Program-made: the position numbers and the translations under genes
From: an uncultured Aquimonas sp.
GTDB lineage: Bacteria; Pseudomonadota; Gammaproteobacteria; Xanthomonadales; Xanthomonadaceae
Reading direction: 5' to 3'
DNA: 5,872 nt
NCBI GenBank assembly: GCA_946481615.1
Contig: CAMLOR010000216.1
Span: 1 to 5,872, forward strand
The notes under the pieces: model-generated
What the model saw: only the letters and a program-made list of their open reading frames with translations
The model's database searches: none
Told to the model about the DNA's origin: nothing
Shown here: one piece after another, positions 1 through 5,872 of the stretch
How positions within the stretch are numbered: position 1 is the stretch's first letter
Layout of the letters: the number at the start of each line of letters is the position of its first letter

Positions 1-1237
1 TGAAGCCGCCGGATTTCGCCGTGCCCTTGGCGCCGTGGTTGTAGATCTGCCAGTGGCCGCGCGACATGAAGTACTGGCAGGCGTAGAGCGCCTGCCCGTT
101 CAGCACGCCGATGCGCCAGTCGTATTCGGTGTACATGAATTCCTGCGCCAGCAGCAGCGCGGTGTGCTGGAACAGTTCCTCGGCCGCGCTCTTGAGCTGC
201 TCGGCGGTCTCGGCCTTGATGATGCCGCGCGAGAACGAACCGTCGGGAATCTTCAGCACGATGGGCAGGCCGAGCACGTCGGGCAGCGCCTCGAGCTTCT
301 TCGCGTCGTCGCGGAACACGATCTCGGTGCGCGGCGTGGGCAGCTTGCGTGAGCGCAGCAGGTCGTGCAGGTAGATCTTGTTGGTGCAGCGAAGGATCGA
401 GACCGGATCGTCGATCACCACCATGCCTTCGCGCTCGGCGCGGTGCGCGAAGCGATAGGTGTGGTTGGAGAGCGTGGTGGTTTCACGGATGAACAGGCCG
501 TCGTATTCCGCGAGGCGCGCGAAATCGTTGCGCGTGACCGGGTCCACCTCGATGCCCAGATCCTTGCCGGCCGCGATGAAATGCTTGAGCGCCTTCTTGT
601 TGGACGGCGGCATTTCCTCGGCCGGATCCTGCAGCATGGCGATGTCGTAACGGAACGCCTTGCGCGCGCGCGGCTTGCGCCAGATCTTGCTGGAGAAGGC
701 CTCGAGCGCCTCGGCGAAGGCGTCCTCCTGCGAATCCGAAAGCGTGTTGAGGCCGGCCGGCTTGATCGCGCTGATCTGCCACACGCGCTGGCGCTCGAAC
801 TCCAGGCGCAGGATGGGGCAGGGATACTGTTCGAACACTTGCCGCACAAGGTCCGTCAGCGGTGCGTACGAGGTGCGGCCGAAGTAGACCAGCAGGCCGA
901 AATCGGTGGCGTCGCGCGAGCCGTCGGGCAGGAACTTGGCGAGCTGGGCGTTGAGATCCTCGATGTCGACCCCGTACAGCGAGCGCCGCCGCAGGTCGTT
1001 GATGGTGCGCACCGAGGGGATGACCTTGTGGCCGCGCGCCTCGGCCAGCAGCGAGACGTAGTAGCCCACGCCCAGGTATTTGTAGCTGCGGCACAGATTG
1101 ATGACCTGGGTGCGCTCGTCGTCGGCGCCGGCGCCGATGGGCTCCTTCAGGTAATCGGTGGCGGCGACCACGTTGTCCGAGGGGTAGTACGAGCCCCAGT
1201 CGGAAAGCTTTTCTACGACGATGACGAGGCGGGACAT
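1..1237 (-). CDS. RimK-like ATP-grasp amidoligase with RLAN N-terminal domain (C-terminus cut off)
   Basis: Probable cytoplasmic ATP-dependent carboxylate-amine ligase, which joins an amino acid or peptide to a carboxylate through an acyl-phosphate; the substrate is unknown. The 412 visible residues begin MSRLVIVVEKLSDWG, typical of the RLAN domain found before RimK-like ATP-grasp modules (about residues 1-150). The ATP-grasp part (about 210-412) shows NKIYLHDLL with K287, the nucleotide-binding lysine K329 in LPIVLK, a glycine-rich loop GSFSRG at 333-338, the adenine-contacting AQEF at 364-367 and DWRIGVL at 373-379. The protein stops at GTAKSGGF, before the expected metal-binding Glu/Asn motif; the family is usually near 490 residues, so about 75-80 are missing off the window. 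ATG at 1237 is chosen for its family-like N-terminus; no clear Shine-Dalgarno precedes it, and the nearby ATG ending at 1250 is out of frame. It diverges from a GNAT gene 48 bases away. It is often annotated as a ribosomal S6 modification protein, but the RLAN domain argues against true RimK. Confidence 0.93.
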   Translation of the reverse strand, partial: MSRLVIVVEKLSDWGSYYPSDNVVAATDYLKEPIGAGADDERTQVINLCRSYKYLGVGYYVSLLAEARGHKVIPSVRTINDLRRRSLYGVDIEDLNAQLAKFLPDGSRDATDFGLLVYFGRTSYAPLTDLVRQVFEQYPCPILRLEFERQRVWQISAIKPAGLNTLSDSQEDAFAEALEAFSSKIWRKPRARKAFRYDIAMLQDPAEEMPPSNKKALKHFIAAGKDLGIEVDPVTRNDFARLAEYDGLFIRETTTLSNHTYRFAHRAEREGMVVIDDPVSILRCTNKIYLHDLLRSRKLPTPRTEIVFRDDAKKLEALPDVLGLPIVLKIPDGSFSRGIIKAETAEQLKSAAEELFQHTALLLAQEFMYTEYDWRIGVLNGQALYACQYFMSRGHWQIYNHGAKGTAKSGGF

Positions 1238-1285
1238 GGCGGCGAAGCATGACAGAATCGCGGCCGGCCCCAAACCGTCGACGCC
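1238..1285. promoter_or_regulatory. Divergent intergenic region between amidoligase and GNAT, with candidate extended -10
   Basis: This 48-base gap must carry the 5' ends of both divergent genes unless the promoters lie inside the opposite coding region. On the plus strand TGA-CAGAAT (1250-1258) resembles an extended -10 (TGn plus 4 of 6 matches to TATAAT) and would give a leader of about 20 bases before the GNAT start. Its -35 would fall within the first codons of the amidoligase, where no good match is seen. I see no convincing minus-strand promoter and no Shine-Dalgarno for either gene. The promoter is inferred from position and a weak match only. Confidence 0.3.
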
Positions 1286-1729
1286 ATGCTTCGCAACGCC
1301 CGTCCCGCGGACCTGCCCGCCCTGCTCGCCCTCGAAGCGCAGTTCCCCGGCGACCGCATGGGCGCCCGCCAGTTCCGGCATCACCTGGCCAACCCGCGGG
1401 CCGCCCTGCGCGTGCTGGCCGAAGGCGGCGAGGTGCTGGGCTACACCCTGGTGCTGGTGCGCGCGGGCACGCGGCCGGCGCGGCTGTATTCGATCGCGGT
1501 CGACCGCAGCCGGCGCGGCCGCGGGTTCGGCGCGCAGCTGCTGCGCGATGCCGAACGCTGCGCGCGGCGTTTCGGGCGCGACCGCCTGCGGCTGGAAGTG
1601 CGTGCCGACAATCGCGCCGCGCTGTCGCTGTACCAGGGCGCGGGCTACCGCCCCTTCGGCCGCAGGCCCGGCTACTACCAGGACGGCATGGACGCGGTAC
1701 GCCTGGAGAAACCCCTCGCCGGTCCATGA
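1286..1729 (+). CDS. GNAT family N-acetyltransferase, stand-alone
   Basis: A 147-residue cytoplasmic acetyl-CoA-dependent N-acetyltransferase; the acceptor amine is unknown. One GNAT domain fills the protein. The N-terminal helix follows LRNARPADLPALLALE (residues 2-17). Strand beta-4 is RLYSIAVD (66-73). The acetyl-CoA pyrophosphate loop is RRGRGFG (76-82). The C-terminal part LRLEVRADN (101-109) runs into ALSLYQGAGYRPFG, with N109 and Y116 at the usual conserved sites. The GYYQDGMDAVRLEK tail is like RimI and even more like the acetyltransferase half of GNAT/peptidase-C39 fusions, recalled from family knowledge. No C39 domain follows: TGA at 1727-1729 closes the frame straight after the GNAT fold. 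The ATG at 1286 gives the complete domain; no Shine-Dalgarno is visible. The neighbouring divergent amidoligase suggests a shared modification pathway. RimI itself is less likely given this context and the sequence details. Confidence 0.9.
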   Translation: MLRNARPADLPALLALEAQFPGDRMGARQFRHHLANPRAALRVLAEGGEVLGYTLVLVRAGTRPARLYSIAVDRSRRGRGFGAQLLRDAERCARRFGRDRLRLEVRADNRAALSLYQGAGYRPFGRRPGYYQDGMDAVRLEKPLAGP

Positions 1730-1759
1730 CTTCCGTCCGAGTGGGGCCGCCGCGCTGCG

Positions 1760-1788
1760 TGCTACGGTGCCGCCTTCCGTCCCGGGAG
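1760..1788 (+). promoter_or_regulatory. Candidate extended -10 and ribosome binding site of the prolyl oligopeptidase gene
   Basis: TGC-TACGGT at 1760-1768 fits an extended -10 pattern (TGn then TAnnnT) and would start a transcript about 20 bases before the ATG. GGGAG at 1784-1788 lies eight bases before the ATG at 1797 and is a credible Shine-Dalgarno; it decides the start together with the signal peptide that follows. No clear -35 is seen, so the promoter part is weak and the RBS part is good. Read-through from the GNAT gene, which ends 67 bases upstream with no terminator between, is equally possible. Confidence 0.4.
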
Positions 1789-1796
1789 ACCCCCTC

Positions 1797-3908
1797 ATGC
1801 GTCACGCCGCCTTCGCCTGGCTCGCTGCCGGGCTGCTCTCGACCGCCGCCGGAGCCGATGAAGTGAAATCCGACGACCCCTACGTCTGGCTCGAGGAAGT
1901 CGAGGGCGACAAGGCACTCGGCTGGGTCAGGGAGCGCAATGCCGAATCGGCCAAACCGCTCGAAGGCGATCTGGCCTTCCGCGCCCTGCGCGACGACCTG
2001 CTCGCCATCCTCGACAGCGACGACAAGATTCCCTTCGTCAGCAAGGAAGGCGAGTACTACTACAACTTCTGGAAGGACCAGGAGAACCCGCGCGGCCTCT
2101 GGCGCCGCACCACGCTCGAGGAATACCGCAAGCCGCAGCCGAAGTGGGAAGTGCTGCTCGACCTCGACGCGCTCAACCAGGCCGAGGGCGAGAACTGGGT
2201 CTGGCACGGCGCCGATTGCCTGCGCCCGGAAAAGAAGGGCGCGCCCTACGAGCGCTGCCTCGTCGCGCTCTCGCGCGGCGGCGCCGACGCCGACGTCACG
2301 CGCGAGTTCGATCTTGCGAAGAAGCAGTGGGTGAAGGACGGCTGGTTCCGCCCCGAGGCCAAGGGCGACCTCTCGTGGATCGACCGCGACACGGTGTACG
2401 TGTCCACCGATTTCGGCGAAGGCTCGATGACCTCCTCCGGCTATCCGCGCATCGTCAAGGAATGGAAGCGCGGCACGCCGATGAGCGAGGCGACGACGGT
2501 CTTCGAAGGCAAGAACGAAGACATCTCCATCGGCGCCTATCACGACGACACGCCGGGCTTCGAGCGCGATTTCGTCTACCGCGGGCTGACCTTCTACACC
2601 AACGAGCTTTACCTGCGCGGCAAGGACGGCAAGCTCGTGAAGCTCGACGCGCCCGACGGCGCCAACAAGGGCGTCTCGAAGGAATGGCTGAGCGTGGAAC
2701 TGCGCCAGCCCTGGAGCGTGGGCGGCAAGGACTACCAGGCCGGCGCGCTGCTCGCAATCCGGTTGGAGGATTTCCTCGCCGGCAAGCGCGATTTCGATGT
2801 CCTGTTCGATCCCACCGCCACCACCTCGCTGGCGAGCGCGGGCTCGTTCAAGGATCACTGGTTCATCAACGTGCTCGACGACGTGAAGAACCGCATCTAC
2901 GTGCTCACGCCGGGCGAAGATGGCTGGAAGAAGGAACCGCTGCAGGGCCAGCCGCCGATCGGCACGGTGTCCATCAGCGCGGTCGATTCCGACGAATCCA
3001 ACGACTACTTCATGACGGTGACGGACTACCTGACGCCGACCTCGCTCAAGCTCGGCGGCATCGGCCGCGCACCGGAGACGCTCAAGCAACAGCCGGCGTT
3101 CTTCGACAGCGAGGGCCTGGAAATCTCGCAGCATTTCGCGAAGAGCAAAGACGGCACGCGCGTGCCCTACTTCCTCGTCTCGAAGAAGGGGCTCGAGAAG
3201 AACGGCAAGAACCCGACGCTGCTCTACGGCTACGGCGGCTTCGAAATCTCGCTGACGCCGGGCTACAGTGCCGGCGTGGGCCGCGGCTGGCTGACGCAGG
3301 GCGGCACCTATGCCGTCGCCAACATCCGCGGCGGCGGCGAATACGGCCCGAAGTGGCACCAGGCCGCGCTCAAGGAAAACCGCCTGCGCGCCTACGAGGA
3401 CTTCGCCGCGGTGGCCGAGGACCTGATCGCACAGAAGATCACCTCGCCCGAGCATCTGGGCATCCAGGGCGGTTCGAACGGCGGACTGCTGATGGGCAAC
3501 ATGTTCACGCTGTATCCGCAGCTGTTCGGCGCGGTGGTATGCCAGGTGCCGCTGCTCGACATGCAGCGCTACCACAAGCTGCTGGCCGGTGCCTCGTGGA
3601 TGGCCGAATACGGCGATCCGGACAAGCAGGAAGAATGGGCCTTCATCAAGACCTTCTCGCCGTATCACAACGTGAAGGCCGAAGTGGACTATCCGCCGGT
3701 GCTGTTCATGACCTCCACGCGCGACGACCGCGTGCATCCCGGCCACGCGCGCAAGATGATGGCGCGCATGAAGGAGCAGGAGCACGAGGTCTACTACTAC
3801 GAGAACATCGAGGGTGGCCACGGCGGCGCGGCCGACAACAAGCAGCTCGCGCACATGCAGGCGCTGGCCTACACCTTCCTCAAGCAGAAACTGTTCTCCG
3901 GTTCCTGA
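1797..3908 (+). CDS. Secreted prolyl oligopeptidase, peptidase family S9A
   Basis: A 703-residue serine peptidase predicted to cut short peptides after proline in the periplasm or outside the cell. A Sec signal peptide (MRHAAFAWLAAGLLSTAAGA) has an AxA-type cleavage site after residue 20. The mature N-terminus DDPYVWLEEVEG is the usual S9 opening. A beta-propeller spans roughly 90-430 and an alpha/beta-hydrolase domain roughly 440-703. The triad is complete: S560 in GGSNGG, D643 in RDDRVHPG and H675 in GGHGG. Lined up with porcine prolyl oligopeptidase from memory (S554, D641, H680), the oxyanion tyrosine (Y479), the proline-stacking tryptophan (W601), F482, Y605 and R645 are all present, which supports proline specificity over an oligopeptidase B activity. 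C141 and C154, 13 apart in the propeller, could form a disulfide. ATG 1797 is chosen for its RBS and signal peptide; the frame is open back to 1221 but that stretch overlaps the GNAT gene. A second S9A gene follows in the same orientation. Confidence 0.97.
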   Translation: MRHAAFAWLAAGLLSTAAGADEVKSDDPYVWLEEVEGDKALGWVRERNAESAKPLEGDLAFRALRDDLLAILDSDDKIPFVSKEGEYYYNFWKDQENPRGLWRRTTLEEYRKPQPKWEVLLDLDALNQAEGENWVWHGADCLRPEKKGAPYERCLVALSRGGADADVTREFDLAKKQWVKDGWFRPEAKGDLSWIDRDTVYVSTDFGEGSMTSSGYPRIVKEWKRGTPMSEATTVFEGKNEDISIGAYHDDTPGFERDFVYRGLTFYTNELYLRGKDGKLVKLDAPDGANKGVSKEWLSVELRQPWSVGGKDYQAGALLAIRLEDFLAGKRDFDVLFDPTATTSLASAGSFKDHWFINVLDDVKNRIYVLTPGEDGWKKEPLQGQPPIGTVSISAVDSDESNDYFMTVTDYLTPTSLKLGGIGRAPETLKQQPAFFDSEGLEISQHFAKSKDGTRVPYFLVSKKGLEKNGKNPTLLYGYGGFEISLTPGYSAGVGRGWLTQGGTYAVANIRGGGEYGPKWHQAALKENRLRAYEDFAAVAEDLIAQKITSPEHLGIQGGSNGGLLMGNMFTLYPQLFGAVVCQVPLLDMQRYHKLLAGASWMAEYGDPDKQEEWAFIKTFSPYHNVKAEVDYPPVLFMTSTRDDRVHPGHARKMMARMKEQEHEVYYYENIEGGHGGAADNKQLAHMQALAYTFLKQKLFSGS

Positions 3909-3927
3909 CGTCGCCGCCGCGCCCTCA

Positions 3928-4011
3928 CGTCGTCCCCGCGAAGGCGGGGACCAGTGACTTGGCTCTTCGCGGAGCCCAAGTCACTGGATTCCCGCCTCCG
4001 CGGGAATGACG
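3928..4011. repeat. Inverted pair of REP/dRS3-like palindromes forming one long hairpin
   Basis: A left arm (3928-3965, 38 bases) and a right arm (3972-4011, 40 bases) are inverted copies separated by a six-base loop, TTCGCG. They differ by four substitutions and two one-base indels. Each arm holds its own perfect-armed 20-base palindrome: 3988-4007 is ATTCCC-N8-GGGAAT, which matches the form recalled for Neisseria dRS3 elements, and 3932-3951 is GTCCCC-N8-GGGGAC. Both are followed on the inner side by the shared CCAGTGACTTGG. Such CGTCATTCCCGCG-type units are common dispersed extragenic repeats in GC-rich proteobacteria. The element begins 19 bases after the prolyl oligopeptidase stop and ends 29 bases before the next ATG. 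It could protect or stall the upstream transcript; no T-run follows, so it is not a standard intrinsic terminator. Confidence 0.88.
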
Positions 4012-4030
4012 GTAACCTTCGGCATCCACC

Positions 4031-4036
4031 GGAGGT
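4031..4036 (+). promoter_or_regulatory. Strong Shine-Dalgarno of the oligopeptidase B gene
   Basis: GGAGGT lies four bases before the ATG at 4041 and is a perfect anti-16S match, stronger than any other ribosome binding site in the window. It fixes the start that gives the lipoprotein signal. Only about 19 bases separate it from the repeat, so any private promoter would have to sit against or inside the repeat; TAACCT (4013-4018) is the only weak -10-like hexamer there. Confidence 0.8.
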
Positions 4037-4040
4037 AAGC

Positions 4041-5872
4041 ATGAATCGTATCCTGCTCGCGCTGGCCATCGCCGCCTTGACGGGCTGCGCTGCGCAGCCG
4101 CTTTCGCACACGCCCGTCGAACCCGCACCGCCGCAACCGCCCATCGCCGTGCTCAAGCCGCACGACGTGAAGGCCCCGCACGGCGCCGTCCGCAACGATC
4201 CCTACTACTGGCTGCGCGACGACACCCGCAAGGATGCCGCCATGCTGGCGTACCTGCGCGATGAGAACGCCTACACCGACGCGGTGATGCAGCCGGTGGA
4301 ACCGCTCGAGGAGCGCCTGTACGGCGAGATCGTCGGGCGCATCAAGCAGGACGACAGCAGCGTGCCGGTGCTCGACGGCGGCTGGTGGTACTACACGCGC
4401 TTCGAGACCGGCAAGGAATATCCGATCTACGCGCGCCGCCGCGGCTCGATGGAGGCGCCCGAGGAGATCATGCTCGACGGCAACGCGATGGCCGCGGGCC
4501 TGTCGTATTTCCAGGTCGGCGACTGGGTCGTGAGCGAAGATGGCAACCGCCTCGCCTACGCCGTCGACACCACCGGCCGCCGCCAGTACGTCGTGCGCGT
4601 CAAGGATCTGGCCACCGGCGAAACGCTCGCCGACGAGATCGTCAACGCGCAGCCCAACCTCGTGTGGGCCGACGATGGCCGCACGCTGTTCTACATCGAG
4701 AAGGATCCGGTGACGCTGCTCAGCAAGCGCGTGAAGCACCACGTGCTGGGCACGCCCGCGACCGACGATGCGCTGGTGTACGAGGAGGCCGACGACAGCT
4801 TCTACATGTCGCTGATGCGCACGCGCTCCGACGACTACCTGTGCATCTACGTCGAGAGCACGGTGTCGAGCGAGTCGCGCTGCACGCCGGCGCAGGCGCC
4901 CGGCGAGTTCCGCGTGCTGGCGCCGCGCCAGCGCGATCTCGAATACCAGGCCGATCATCTGGCCGGCCGCTGGGTCATCCGCACCAACTGGGACGCGCCG
5001 AACTATCGCCTGATGACGGCCGGCGACGACGCCTGGGGCGATCGCGCGCGCTGGAAGGAGTGGCAGGCGCACGAGGCCGAGACTTTCATCGAAGGCTTCG
5101 AGCTGTTCGACGGCTACACCGTGATCGACGAGCGCTCGAACGCGTTGCGGCGGCTGCGCGTGATTCCGGAGGATGGAGAGGCTTTCTTCGTCGACGCCGA
5201 CGAGCCGGCCTACACGATGGCGCTGGGCGCGAACCCGGAGCCCGGCTCGCGTTCGCTGCGCTTCACCTACACCTCGTTCACCACGCCGCTCACCACCTAC
5301 GAACTCGACTTCGCCACGCGCGCGCGGCGCGAACTCAAGCGCGAGCCCGTGCTCGGCGGCTACCGTCCGGAAGACTATGTGACCGAGCGCCTGTGGGCGA
5401 ACGCGCGCGACGGCGAGAAGATCCCGGTGACCGTCGTGCATCGGCGCGAAGTGCGGCCGGACGGCAAGGGTGCGGTGTTCCAGTACGCCTACGGCTCCTA
5501 CGGCTATTCGCAGGACCCGCGCTTCAATCCGGCCATCGTCTCGCTGCTCGACCGCGGCGTCGTCTACGCGCTGGCGCACATCCGCGGTGGGCAGGAGCGC
5601 GGCCGCCGCTGGTACGACGCGGGCCGCCTGCTCAACAAGAAGAACAGCTTCACCGATTTCATCGACGTCACCGACCATCTGGTGCGCGAAGGCTATGCCG
5701 CTCCCGGCCGCGTCGCGGCGCAGGGCGGCAGCGCCGGTGGCCTGCTGATGGGCGCCGTCGCCAACCTGGCGCCGGAGAAATACGCCTCCATCGACGCCGC
5801 CGTCCCCTTCGTCGACGTGGTGACCACGATGCTCGACGCCAGCATCCCGCTCACCACCAACGAATACGACGA
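4041..5872 (+). CDS. ptrB: Oligopeptidase B (protease II) with lipoprotein signal, 3' end cut off
   Basis: A serine oligopeptidase of family S9A that cleaves peptides after Arg or Lys. 610 codons are visible and the frame is open to the window edge; about 100 residues should remain. The N-terminus MNRILLALAIAALTGC ends in a lipobox, L-T-G-C with C16 as the lipidated residue; Ala at +2 suggests outer-membrane sorting. A proline-rich linker (about 19-35) leads to KAPHGAVRNDPYYWLRDDTRKD, typical of oligopeptidase B. The propeller covers about 100-420. The hydrolase domain carries AYGSYG with oxyanion Y484, HIRGGQERG, and the nucleophile S564 in GGSAGG; the catalytic Asp and His lie outside the window. 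Compared from memory with enterobacterial enzymes, E608 matches the P1-binding Glu576, D610 replaces Glu578, D492 matches Asp460 and R494 replaces Asp462. C268 and C281 are the only cysteines after C16. It follows the prolyl oligopeptidase across a 132-base gap filled by a repeat, and may be cotranscribed with it. Confidence 0.95.
   Translation, partial: MNRILLALAIAALTGCAAQPLSHTPVEPAPPQPPIAVLKPHDVKAPHGAVRNDPYYWLRDDTRKDAAMLAYLRDENAYTDAVMQPVEPLEERLYGEIVGRIKQDDSSVPVLDGGWWYYTRFETGKEYPIYARRRGSMEAPEEIMLDGNAMAAGLSYFQVGDWVVSEDGNRLAYAVDTTGRRQYVVRVKDLATGETLADEIVNAQPNLVWADDGRTLFYIEKDPVTLLSKRVKHHVLGTPATDDALVYEEADDSFYMSLMRTRSDDYLCIYVESTVSSESRCTPAQAPGEFRVLAPRQRDLEYQADHLAGRWVIRTNWDAPNYRLMTAGDDAWGDRARWKEWQAHEAETFIEGFELFDGYTVIDERSNALRRLRVIPEDGEAFFVDADEPAYTMALGANPEPGSRSLRFTYTSFTTPLTTYELDFATRARRELKREPVLGGYRPEDYVTERLWANARDGEKIPVTVVHRREVRPDGKGAVFQYAYGSYGYSQDPRFNPAIVSLLDRGVVYALAHIRGGQERGRRWYDAGRLLNKKNSFTDFIDVTDHLVREGYAAPGRVAAQGGSAGGLLMGAVANLAPEKYASIDAAVPFVDVVTTMLDASIPLTTNEYD

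Noticed and set aside
1730..1782. Nine-base direct repeat CTTCCGTCC at 1730-1738 and 1774-1782
   Set aside because: A short two-copy repeat in GC-rich sequence with 35 bases between copies; not palindromic and not placed like an operator around a clear promoter. Likely chance.
1221..1796. N-terminal extension of the prolyl oligopeptidase frame back to 1221
   Set aside because: It lacks stops but overlaps the GNAT gene in another frame, gives Arg/Pro/Cys-rich sequence, and would bury a well-formed signal peptide and RBS.
483..3854. Minus-strand open frame of 1123 codons opposite the prolyl oligopeptidase, GNAT and part of the amidoligase
   Set aside because: Its translation is low-complexity, rich in Arg, Ala, Val and His, with no recognisable domain. 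It is antisense to genes with intact catalytic motifs and overlaps the amidoligase in another frame. High GC at third positions removes stop codons from the opposite strand.
2144..4009. Plus-strand open frame of 621 codons overlapping the prolyl oligopeptidase in another frame
   Set aside because: Arg-rich shadow translation without motifs; it runs into the repeat, which would not be expected of a real gene here.
3928..4011. CRISPR repeat-spacer unit
   Set aside because: Only two copies, inverted rather than direct, with a six-base loop instead of a spacer and no cas genes nearby.
3928..4030. Rho-independent terminator at the long hairpin
   Set aside because: The stem is strong, but the downstream bases GTAACCTTCGG contain no T-run, and the structure matches a dispersed repeat pair better.
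3981..5678. Minus-strand open frame of 565 codons opposite oligopeptidase B
   Set aside because: Same cause: antisense to a clearly coding frame, biased composition, no domain, and its start region has no ribosome binding site.

Overview
The window is a GC-rich stretch of bacterial chromosome with four protein genes. Two are cut by the window edges. The gene content, a lipoprotein form of oligopeptidase B next to a secreted prolyl oligopeptidase, and a paired CGTCATTCCCGCG-type palindromic repeat all resemble gammaproteobacteria of the Xanthomonadales (Lysobacterales). That assignment is inferred from family resemblance and was not tested by a search.

Layout: the minus strand from the left edge to 1237 encodes a RimK-like ATP-grasp amidoligase with the RLAN-type N-terminal domain; its C-terminus is missing. 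After 48 bases, and diverging from it, a 147-residue GNAT acetyltransferase runs 1286-1729 on the plus strand. A 67-base gap with a good ribosome binding site leads to a complete secreted prolyl oligopeptidase (1797-3908, peptidase family S9A). Next comes a 132-base intergenic region filled mostly by an 84-base inverted pair of palindromic repeats (3928-4011). A second S9A peptidase follows, an oligopeptidase B carrying a lipoprotein signal (4041 to the right edge). Its catalytic serine is inside the window and its catalytic Asp and His lie beyond it.

Two functional themes are visible. On the left, an amidoligase and a GNAT that closely resembles the acetyltransferase half of GNAT/peptidase-C39 fusion proteins form a candidate peptide-modification or amide-bond-forming module of unknown product. 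On the right, two exported S9 oligopeptidases of complementary specificity (after proline; after Arg/Lys) could degrade peptides in the cell envelope. There is no tRNA, rRNA, CRISPR array, transposase or phage gene. The very long minus-strand open frames opposite these genes are by-products of high GC. The most noteworthy items are the divergent amidoligase/GNAT pair, the paired repeat with compensatory stem changes, and substrate-pocket changes in the lipoprotein oligopeptidase B.
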